A stretch of DNA of 17,057 nucleotides from Salegentibacter sp. (GTDB taxonomy: Bacteria; Bacteroidota; Bacteroidia; Flavobacteriales; Flavobacteriaceae), in the NCBI GenBank assembly GCA_024635815.1, contig JAGXIG010000004.1, positions 1 through 17,057 of the forward strand. Direction: 5' to 3'. The notes beneath the pieces were generated by a model. It was not told the DNA's origin and did no database searches. It saw nothing but the letters and a program-made list of their open reading frames with translations. The position numbers and the translations under genes were made by a program. This document shows positions 1 through 5,698 of the stretch, one piece after another; position 1 is the first letter of the stretch, and each line of letters opens with the position of its first letter.

Positions 1-1287
1 ACAGGTAAAATTGGCCGAACTTCAAAACTGATGCAAACCGGTGTTAAGTTAGGAGGCAATTACCTTAAATATTACAGCAAAAGAGCTTTTAATTCTGAAC
101 TTACCCGCGATGAATTGGACCAAAGCAATGCCGATGATATTTACGATAGCCTTAAAAGCTTAAAGGGAAGCGCGCTTAAAGTAGCACAAATGCTTTCTAT
201 GGAAAAAAGCCTTTTGCCAAATGCCTATGTAGAAAAATTTAGCCTGGCGCAATTTAGTGTGCCACCGCTTTCTGCACCTTTGGTTAGAAAAACTTTTAAA
301 AAATATAACGGAGCCTAACCTGAAGACTTGTACGATAAATTTGCTTCTCAATCTGTGAATGCGGCCAGTATAGGCCAGGTTCATAGAGCCGAAAAAGATG
401 GGAAAAAACTTGCTGTGAAAATCCAATATCCCGGCGTAGCAGATAGTATAAGTTCAGACCTTGCAATGGTAAAACCTATTGCTACCAGGATGTTTAATCT
501 TCAGGGTAAGGATTCCGCTAAGTATTTCAAAGAAGTAGAGGGAAAACTTTTAGAGGAAACTGATTATATTTTGGAAGTAAAACAGAGTAAAGAAATTTCT
601 GAAGCCTGTGCACACATTCCAAACCTTAAGTTCCCGAAATATTACGAAGATCTATCTAGTGAGCGAATTATCACTATGGATTGGATGGATGGAAGGCATC
701 TAAGTGAATTTGCGAAAGAAAATAATGATCAGGAGAAAGCAAATAAAGTAGGGCAGGCGCTTTGGGACTTTTATATGTACCAGATGCACGGCTTAAAAGA
801 AGTGCACGCCGATCCTCACCCGGGAAACTTCCTGATTGATAAAGACGCTAACCTTATCGCCATAGATTTTGGTTGCATAAAGCAGGTGCCGGAAGATTTT
901 TATGTGCCTTATTTTGAATTAGCGAAAAAGGAAAATATTAATAATCCTGAGTTTTTCAACGAGAAACTATTTGAATTGGAAATATTAAGGAAAGATGATT
1001 CTGAACGGGAAATCAAATATTTTTCAGAATTATTTTACCAAATGCTGAATTTATTTACGAGTCCGTTTCACGAAGAAACTTTTGATTTTGCTGATGAAAC
1101 ATTTTGGAATTCAATAACAGCATTGAGCGAAAAATACAGTAAAGACACCGAATTGCGAAAAATGAACGGAAACCGAGGAAGCAAACATTTCCTTTACATC
1201 AACAGAACATTTTTCGGTCTATATAATTTATTGCACGATCTTGAAGCAAAGATCGAGGTTAACAAGTTCCGCGATTATATGTCATAA
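1..1287 (+). pseudogene. ABC1/UbiB-family atypical kinase, 5'-truncated by the window edge and interrupted by an in-frame TAA
   Basis: The family (UbiB, AarF, COQ8/ADCK) consists of atypical kinases or ATPases linked to ubiquinone or other isoprenoid lipid metabolism. The reading frame is open from base 1, so the true start lies upstream; the Met at 31 is probably internal. A TAA at 316-318 breaks the gene, and the same frame resumes at once (PEDLYDKF...) and runs to TAA at 1285-1287. Family motifs lie on both sides. Before the stop is a KxGQ-like motif, here LKVAQMLSME with Ala in place of Gly. After it are the Ala-rich ATP loop ASIGQVHRA, the lysine motif AVKIQYPGV, the catalytic HADPHPGN and the metal-binding IDFG. 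No frameshift is visible, so one base change explains the break. It could be a recent pseudogene or a sequencing error. The 3' part has no ATG near the break, only TTG at 328, and would lack the KxGQ region. Family certain; status uncertain. Confidence 0.85.
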
Positions 1288-1318
1288 TTGTTGGTTTTAT
1301 TTATTGGTTAGGTTGTGG

Positions 1319-1354
1319 AAAAGCGTTATTACCGTCCCTGGTAATGGCGCTTTT
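1319..1354 (+). terminator. Strong hairpin after the ABC1 kinase gene, probable terminator
   Basis: Bases 1319-1333 pair with 1340-1354 over 15 positions (two G-U pairs) around a 6-base loop. The 3' arm ends in TTTT, pairing with AAAA of the 5' arm, so the hairpin could also work on the other strand. It begins 31 bases after the kinase stop codon. There is no long T-run beyond the stem. Confidence 0.7.
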
Positions 1355-1381
1355 CCCGTTATTTACCAAGGATATTTAAAT

Positions 1382-1514
1382 AAAAAGGCTGTTTGGGAAG
1401 TATTTTAAGAACGTCATCCTGAACCTGTCCGTCCAATCAGGCGGGTTTATTTTAGGATCTAATTTTTGATGTTCAAAATATATTAAGTTGGATCAAGTTT
1501 TTTTAGATTTGACG
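1382..1514. repeat. Degenerate copy of the palindromic intergenic repeat also found at 5550-5692
   Basis: It shares, in the same order, the outer motif GGCTGTTTG, then TTTTxAGAACGTCA, then xTCTGAAC or TCCTGAAC, then the partner arm ending in GTCTAA or GATCTAA, and finally a GACG near the end. The first inner hairpin survives: 1416-1423 pairs with 1451-1458 with one G-U pair. Its loop is enlarged by a GC-rich segment (about 1424-1450) containing CCTG/CAGG. The 3' half has lost most pairing. Limits are approximate. Confidence 0.5.
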
Positions 1515-1686
1515 AAAAGAAGGCTCCTCAAAAGGCTTACAGGTTCTTCTTTCCATAAAATGTGGTTTTTTGAAATGAAAATAAAAATGCCCCTAAATCG
1601 CAGTAATGTTAATCTTTACTATATTGCGGAGCCACTTTTTTTCAAATGCTTAAATTGAAAGATCTAAATATAACAAACAATAGAAT

Positions 1687-2697
1687 ATGTATCAATCTAA
1701 AATAGCCGGAGTTGGTAGTTATGTGCCAGAAAATGTTGTTACAAATGATGATTTGGCAAAAATTATGGATACCAATGATGAATGGATTCAGGAAAGAACC
1801 GGTATCAAAGAACGTCGCCATATTAAAAAAGGCGATGGCAATTCTACCGCCAAAATGGGTGTTAAAGCTGCTAAAATAGCTATTGAACGTGCTAAAATTG
1901 ATAAAGATGATATAGACCTGATTGTTTTTGCAACCTTAAGTCCAGATTATTATTTTCCTGGTTGTGGAGTGCAGGTTCAGGAAATGCTTGATATAAATAC
2001 CTGCCCTGCATTAGATGTGAGAAACCAGTGTAGCGGATTTATCTATGCGCTCTCTACTGCCGATCAATTTATAAAAACCGGAATGTATAAAAACGTGCTG
2101 GTTATTGGTAGTGAAAACCATAGCGGCGGACTTGATTTTACAACCCGCGGACGTTCGGTTTCGGTGATTTTTGGGGATGGAGCAGGAGCAGTGGTTTTAA
2201 CCAGAAGCGATCACAATGGTGAAGGAATACTTTCTACACATCTTCATTCTGAAGGGAAACACGCTTTAGAACTTTCTTTAAAGGGGCCAAGTACAGAGCA
2301 CTGGGTTCCTGAAATTATTGCTGAAAATCCGCAAGGAGACGATATTCCTTATTATCCTTATATGAACGGTCAATTTGTTTTTAAAAATGCCATTCAGCGT
2401 TTTTCTGAAGTGATACTGGAAGGTTTAAAAGCAAACGGTCTCGAGGTGAAAGATATTGATATGCTAATTCCGCACCAGGCGAATTTGCGTATTTCCCAGT
2501 ATATCCAGCAAAAATTTAAATTAAGCGACGAGAAGGTTTATAATAATATTCAGAGATATGGAAATACAACTGCGGCGTCTATTCCTATCGCTTTATGTGA
2601 GGCCTGGGAGAAAGGAAAGATCAAAAATGAAGATATTGTGGTGCTGGCAGCCTTTGGTAGCGGATTCACCTGGGCAAGTGCAGTGATAAGCTGGTAA
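1687..2697 (+). CDS. fabH: 3-oxoacyl-ACP synthase III (KAS III, FabH family)
   Basis: A 336-aa soluble thiolase-fold enzyme. Family members condense acyl-CoA with malonyl-ACP to start fatty acid chains. The Cys-His-Asn triad is visible: C115 in NQCSGF, H263 in PHQANLR and N293 in YGNTTAAS. The nucleotide-loop signature TNDEWIQERTGI is near residues 29-40, GDGAGA near 163-168, and the glycine-rich C-terminal AAFGSGFTWAS near 321-331. It is slightly longer than the E. coli enzyme (317 aa). The extra length seems to be the Pro/Tyr-rich segment around 205-225, where substrate specificity could differ. The usual partners plsX and rpmF are not adjacent. It may therefore be an additional or specialised KAS III rather than the housekeeping initiator, which is inference. 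ATG at 1687 is the natural start; upstream is A-rich without Shine-Dalgarno, as usual in Bacteroidota. Confidence 0.92.
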   Translation: MYQSKIAGVGSYVPENVVTNDDLAKIMDTNDEWIQERTGIKERRHIKKGDGNSTAKMGVKAAKIAIERAKIDKDDIDLIVFATLSPDYYFPGCGVQVQEMLDINTCPALDVRNQCSGFIYALSTADQFIKTGMYKNVLVIGSENHSGGLDFTTRGRSVSVIFGDGAGAVVLTRSDHNGEGILSTHLHSEGKHALELSLKGPSTEHWVPEIIAENPQGDDIPYYPYMNGQFVFKNAIQRFSEVILEGLKANGLEVKDIDMLIPHQANLRISQYIQQKFKLSDEKVYNNIQRYGNTTAASIPIALCEAWEKGKIKNEDIVVLAAFGSGFTWASAVISW

Positions 2698-2714
2698 GTA
2701 AAAAAGTTATAAAT

Positions 2715-2757
2715 AAAAAGGTCATTTCGTTTTTCGCGGAATAACCTTTTTATTTTA
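2715..2757 (+). terminator. Rho-independent terminator of fabH
   Basis: Bases 2715-2729 pair with 2737-2751 over 15 positions (one C-A mismatch, one G-U pair) with a 7-base loop. A T-rich tail follows. The A-run at the 5' foot gives a T-run on the opposite strand, so it may also stop the convergent minus-strand transcript ending at 2783. Confidence 0.8.
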
Positions 2758-2782
2758 ATAAAGCTTTCTTCTAAATATCGTT

Positions 2783-2974
2783 TTAAACTTTTTTATAATA
2801 TCTGTAGATATCATAGATTCCAAAAATGATAAAACCTACCGCGAGTATCAAACCAAAATTATCGATTTCAACTGCGGTTAGGTGTGTATAAAGTCGGTAA
2901 ATACCATAAACAAGAAAAAGAATTCCCAGTATTAAATACCAATTGTTGCGTTTTCCTCCGTTGAGGCTACTCAT
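2783..2974 (-). CDS. Small two-helix membrane protein, translationally coupled to the DUF2007 gene
   Basis: A 63-aa protein of unknown function. Two hydrophobic segments are clear: roughly residues 12-29 (WYLILGILFLVYGIYRLY) and 39-58 (starting FGLILAVGFIIFGIYDIY). They are separated by a short polar loop, and the tail is basic (RYYKKV). I chose the ATG at 2974, beginning MSSLNGGKRNN, because it overlaps the DUF2007 stop by 8 bases in an ATGAGTAG junction, an arrangement typical of coupled translation. A longer form from 3007 would add 11 residues with no hydrophobic or conserved character. The shared transcript suggests a role connected with the DUF2007 protein, but nothing in the sequence names it. 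Confidence 0.7.
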   Translation of the reverse strand: MSSLNGGKRNNWYLILGILFLVYGIYRLYTHLTAVEIDNFGLILAVGFIIFGIYDIYRYYKKV

Positions 2975-3212
2975 CTGTATAGTCTTTTGGGAAAGTTGTT
3001 TTTGCAATGTTCAGGGCTTCATCGTAATGATTTTTCACTACAAAAAGCTGAACCTGTCCGGGCAGCCCGCCCCCAAATCCGGCACGTAAACCTGAATCAA
3101 AATCGTTTCTAACCCGTGAGGAAATTCCGGCTTTATCAAAAAGTTCCTGTAAGTATTGAACATTGGTATCAGAACCCGTATAAACTCGTTCGTAAGATTC
3201 GTCTGAACTCAT
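2967..3212 (-). CDS. DUF2007 family protein (putative signal-transducing protein)
   Basis: An 81-aa protein with the DUF2007 layout: an N-terminal beta strand (ERVYTGSDTNVQYLQELFDKAG), where a helix would scan 'self or partner', then ISSRVRND, a Gly-rich GFGGGLPGQVQLFV segment, and a final helix with EALNIAKTTF. The family is small, soluble and ferredoxin-like in predicted fold; its molecular role is not established. It is the first gene of a two-gene unit with the overlapping membrane protein downstream. A plausible promoter sits 23-50 bases upstream of the ATG. Family assignment is from remembered motif layout, so fairly but not fully sure. Confidence 0.78.
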   Translation of the reverse strand: MSSDESYERVYTGSDTNVQYLQELFDKAGISSRVRNDFDSGLRAGFGGGLPGQVQLFVVKNHYDEALNIAKTTFPKDYTDE

Positions 3213-3234
3213 AATTAATAGTTTTTAGTACTAA

Positions 3235-3262
3235 CTAAAATACGAAGAACAATATAGCTCAA
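3235..3262 (-). promoter_or_regulatory. Possible Bacteroidota-type promoter for the DUF2007 pair
   Basis: On the minus strand: TTG at 3262-3260, a 17-base spacer, then TATTTTAG at 3242-3235, one base off TAnnTTTG. Predicted transcription would start roughly 20 bases before the ATG at 3212. The DNA is AT-rich, so a chance match is possible. Confidence 0.35.
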
Positions 3263-3289
3263 AGGCTATTTTATACAGAGTTTAACGTT

Positions 3290-4036
3290 CTAGGCATTAT
3301 AATATTTACTTCGCCAAATAGCCGAACTAAAATTCTTTCCTTTTTTAAATCCGTAAAAGATTGATAATCCTGCAACCCATTTAAAAACAAAGAAAAAGAT
3401 CATAAAAAACTGAGTTGTGGTTTGCTGTGGTGAGAAAAGTCCGTCGGGAATTAATAGCGCGATTAAAAAGCTTAAAACAAGAAGAACGCCAATAAAGTTT
3501 TCCAGGTGTTTAAAAGGCCACATAATTACTTTTCTTAATGGATGCAAGTCATTTCCCCATTTATGGATCAGGTAAAAATAGTCGTTCCCCATGGGTGCGA
3601 ACATTAATGGATCATCGGCATTTTCAAGTTTGAAAAGTTTAGAGGGGGCAATAATTTTAAAGCCCTTTAACGAGATCTGTTGTTCTTTTTCCAGGGTTTT
3701 AATTTTCACCAGGGTTTCATAAGGAATTTCACCCTTAAAATATTTACTGTCTAAAAAACGCAGGCGATAATCAATACAAAGCTTTTCAATATCCGATAGA
3801 TGAAAAATTCTATTGTTTTCTAAAAGGTCAAGATTAAAATTATTAATTCCGTCATTTCCATCGTGAATTTTTTGAAGGATTGCTTCCTCCTTTTTTGATT
3901 CCAGCTCAAAGATTTCCTGTACCTGCAACAGAATATTTTCAGAAGAAATCCTTTTTTTACGGGATTTATATAATTGCTCTTCTAGATTAGTGCGGAGCAA
4001 ACCTAACTTCAACTTCATTTTCTTTTTCTTTAGCAT
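3290..4036 (-). CDS. Hypothetical protein with a cytoplasmic N-terminal domain and two C-terminal membrane helices
   Basis: A 248-aa protein that I do not recognise as a named family. The N-terminus is very basic (MLKKKKMKLK). Residues about 15-125 are charged and mainly helical. A segment at 126-155 (KIIAPSKLFKLENADDPLMFAPMG) is followed by an aromatic NDYFYLIHKWGNDLHPLR motif. Two membrane segments follow at about 180-198 and 209-229, and the C-terminus ends in an IWRSKYYNA motif. That Trp/Ser-Lys-Tyr-Tyr ending resembles endings I recall on several Bacteroidota membrane proteins. A second Met at residue 7 (4018) is an alternative start and would fit better if the candidate promoter at 4043-4073 is real. 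It is separated by 77 bases from the DUF2007 gene downstream, which has its own possible promoter. Confidence 0.75.
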   Translation of the reverse strand: MLKKKKMKLKLGLLRTNLEEQLYKSRKKRISSENILLQVQEIFELESKKEEAILQKIHDGNDGINNFNLDLLENNRIFHLSDIEKLCIDYRLRFLDSKYFKGEIPYETLVKIKTLEKEQQISLKGFKIIAPSKLFKLENADDPLMFAPMGNDYFYLIHKWGNDLHPLRKVIMWPFKHLENFIGVLLVLSFLIALLIPDGLFSPQQTTTQFFMIFFFVFKWVAGLSIFYGFKKGKNFSSAIWRSKYYNA

Positions 4037-4042
4037 CTGTCA

Positions 4043-4073
4043 CTAAATTAAGTAATTAGGATGATTTCTGCAA
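4043..4073 (-). promoter_or_regulatory. Possible promoter for the 248-aa membrane protein gene
   Basis: On the minus strand: TTG at 4073-4071, a 20-base spacer, then TAATTTAG at 4050-4043, one base off TAnnTTTG. Transcription would begin very close to the ATG at 4036, which favours the internal start at 4018. Confidence 0.3.
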
Positions 4074-4132
4074 TCCTATTTTTTCGGTTTTTTGGTGATG
4101 TTAAAACTATGCCAATTAGATGTTTTTTAAAA

Positions 4133-4160
4133 TTGTTTAATTAAAATAGAATTAAATTAG
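4133..4160 (+). promoter_or_regulatory. Possible promoter for the fasciclin gene
   Basis: TTG at 4133-4135, a 17-base spacer, then TAAATTAG at 4153-4160, one base off TAnnTTTG. It would give a leader of roughly 95 bases before the ATG at 4263. It lies back-to-back with the minus-strand candidate at 4043-4073. Confidence 0.3.
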
Positions 4161-4262
4161 ACAAAAATAAAATAAGCGAAATACAGGATTAAATCGTTTC
4201 AAAATTAAAACCGAAGCACTTTGAATTTCGTTTATATAATAAACCATTTAAAAATTATTGTT

Positions 4263-4817
4263 ATGAGAAAATTAAAACATTTAGGAATCATTTGTTTCCT
4301 ATTTATCGGAGGGACTTTAATGGCCCAAAACGGATCTACTATGGTAGGCGGTGCAGAAATGTATCCTAGTAAGAACATTGTGGAAAACGCTTCACAATCT
4401 AATGATCATACTACGCTGGTAGCCGCAGTAAAAGCTGCTGGTTTGGTTGAAACTTTACAGGGGGACGGTCCTTTTACCGTATTTGCACCTACTAATGCTG
4501 CTTTTGAAAAATTGCCTGCAGGAACTGTAGAAAGTCTGCTAAAACCAGAAAATAAAGAACAACTTCAGGCTGTACTTACTTATCACGTAATTGCCGGTAA
4601 TTTTAGTGCTAACGATGTAGTAGCAGCTATTAAAGACGGTAACGGAAAAGCTACGTTTGAAACTGTGAATGGTGGAGAGCTTTACGCAATGATGGAAGAC
4701 GGCGAAGTTAAACTTAAAGATGCTGCAGGAAATGTAGCCACCGTAACTGTTGCTAATGTAAACCAGTCAAACGGGGTTATTCACGTAATTGACACTGTAG
4801 TATTGCCAGGGGAATAG
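4263..4817 (+). CDS. Exported fasciclin (FAS1) domain protein
   Basis: A 184-aa protein with a signal peptide (MRKLKHLGIICFLFIGGTLMAQ, cleavage likely after Ala21 or Gln22) and a single FAS1 domain spanning about residues 38-182. The FAS1 marks are present: the H1 motif FTVFAPTNAAF (71-81), the YH motif LTYHVI (105-110) and the H2 motif NGVIHVIDTVVLP (170-182). FAS1 domains are adhesion or ligand-binding modules; single-domain exported versions are common in Bacteroidota and their ligands are mostly unknown. A longer in-frame start at 4221 would place 14 non-signal residues before a good signal peptide, so I use the ATG at 4263. Flanked by its own candidate promoter and terminator, it looks monocistronic. 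Confidence 0.9.
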   Translation: MRKLKHLGIICFLFIGGTLMAQNGSTMVGGAEMYPSKNIVENASQSNDHTTLVAAVKAAGLVETLQGDGPFTVFAPTNAAFEKLPAGTVESLLKPENKEQLQAVLTYHVIAGNFSANDVVAAIKDGNGKATFETVNGGELYAMMEDGEVKLKDAAGNVATVTVANVNQSNGVIHVIDTVVLPGE

Positions 4818-4840
4818 ATTGTTATTGACAAAGAAAAATT

Positions 4841-4870
4841 AAAGAGCGGCCAGTTTGGTCGCTCTTTTCT
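4841..4870 (+). terminator. Rho-independent terminator of the fasciclin gene
   Basis: Bases 4841-4851 pair with 4857-4867 over 11 positions (one G-U) around loop AGTTT. The stem core is GC-rich, and the 3' arm ends in CTCTTTTC, supplying the U-run. It starts 23 bases after the stop codon. Confidence 0.85.
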
Positions 4871-4947
4871 GTTAATTAAATATCAAATAGGGGATATCCC
4901 TTTTTTTATCCTGAAGGATGACTTAATTTCAATTAAAATTGAGAACT

Positions 4948-5532
4948 ATGAAGAGAATAAAACTATTTATTACGCTTATTATGGCAGGTGCTTTTATGAT
5001 GTCTTGCGGCTCCGGAAGCAATATTTCTAAAGAATCTGCTAAGAAATTAAAAACTTACAGTACCTATTCTTATCTGCCCAATAAGGACACGATTTTGAGT
5101 AGGGATTATGATAATGATCGGTTGCACGAGGTTATCATATCTACAATAAACAATAATATGTCCGGCGAAGATTTCGCGATAGATAATCGTCAACCTGATG
5201 TTCTGGTTTACGTGCATACTATGTTTGATGAAAAGGTAGATGTAAACGCGAATCCTGTTTACACCAATTTTTCATACTATCGCCCGGGACTTTACATAGG
5301 GCCGTATTATGAAGATTATACCTATGAGAATTATTTCACAATTCAGCGTATTAGTGCCGATGCCGCAATAAAACAGTTGCCGTATAAGGATAAATCGATT
5401 GTAATAGATTTTATAGACCGAAGAACTAATCAAATCTTATGGCGTGGAACTGCCGATGAGGAAATTGGTTCAAGAAGATTAGAAAGAGATCTAAGAAATT
5501 ATGTAGATGAAATCTTTAAAAAGTTTCCATAA
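4948..5532 (+). CDS. DUF4136 family lipoprotein
   Basis: A 194-aa envelope lipoprotein. The signal peptide MKRIKLFITLIMAGAFMMSC ends in a lipobox, and C20 would be lipidated after signal peptidase II cleavage. The mature part follows the DUF4136 pattern: KTYSTYSYLPNKDT, then a segment with INNNMSGEDFAID, then QPDVLVYVHTMFDEK, and near the C-terminus KSIVIDFIDRRTNQILWRG. A Tyr-rich stretch (about residues 107-133) sits in the middle. The family's biochemical role is unknown. An in-frame TTG at 4939 would add three residues, but the ATG at 4948 gives the cleaner lipoprotein signal. The gene runs toward pheT, with the palindromic element between the two stops. Confidence 0.88.
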   Translation: MKRIKLFITLIMAGAFMMSCGSGSNISKESAKKLKTYSTYSYLPNKDTILSRDYDNDRLHEVIISTINNNMSGEDFAIDNRQPDVLVYVHTMFDEKVDVNANPVYTNFSYYRPGLYIGPYYEDYTYENYFTIQRISADAAIKQLPYKDKSIVIDFIDRRTNQILWRGTADEEIGSRRLERDLRNYVDEIFKKFP

Positions 5533-5549
5533 TTTTTCTTTAGCAGAAA

Positions 5550-5692
5550 ATAAAATTGGCTGTTTGATTCCTTTTGAGAACGTCACTCTGAACTTGTTTC
5601 AGAGTCTAAGATTAAATCTAACTTAAATTAGATTAGAACCTGAAATGAATTCAGGTTGACGCGAATTTCGAAATCCAAACAGCCAATTTTAT
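5550..5692. repeat. Palindromic cloverleaf-forming intergenic element between convergent genes
   Basis: A perfect 17-bp inverted repeat (5550-5566 with 5676-5692) encloses three further hairpins. One is 5585-5592 with 5598-5605 (8 bp, 5-base loop). One is central, 5615-5621 with 5628-5634 (7 bp, 6-base loop). One is 5637-5644 with 5650-5657 (8 bp, 5-base loop). CGTCA at 5581-5585 also mirrors TGACG at 5657-5661, so the whole element is symmetric about its centre. It fills the gap between the DUF4136 and pheT stop codons and ends 6 bases from the latter. It probably terminates transcription in both directions. A decayed relative is at 1382-1514. It resembles the CGTCATCCTGAAC-type intergenic repeats I recall from Flavobacteriia. 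Confidence 0.8.
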
Positions 5693-5698
5693 ATCCAA

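Larger units (their letters stand above)
1288..1686. other. 399-base intergenic stretch between the kinase gene and fabH
   Basis: It holds the terminator hairpin at 1319-1354 and a degenerate palindromic repeat at about 1382-1514. From about 1515 to 1686 it is AT-rich leader DNA in front of fabH. I see no credible ORF. I also found no convincing TTG / TAnnTTTG promoter pair; TATATTGC near 1640 is only a weak match. The fabH promoter therefore stays unassigned. Confidence 0.6.

Noticed and set aside
316..318. Programmed recoding or read-through of the kinase TAA
   Set aside because: TAA is not a selenocysteine or pyrrolysine codon, and no downstream stimulatory structure is visible; a simple mutation or error is more likely.
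160..426. Minus-strand open frame across the kinase stop codon
   Set aside because: It is antisense to conserved kinase motifs and its protein has no recognisable features; it does not explain the TAA.
1608..1650. Partial dyad CGCAGTA ... TACTATATTGCG upstream of fabH as an operator
   Set aside because: The pairing is interrupted and weak, and no known regulator site matches; not enough to annotate.
4886..4910. Perfect palindrome GGGATATCCC followed by a T-run, as a terminator
   Set aside because: The palindrome leaves only a 3-bp stem once a loop is allowed. The strong terminator just upstream at 4841-4870 already serves the fasciclin gene.
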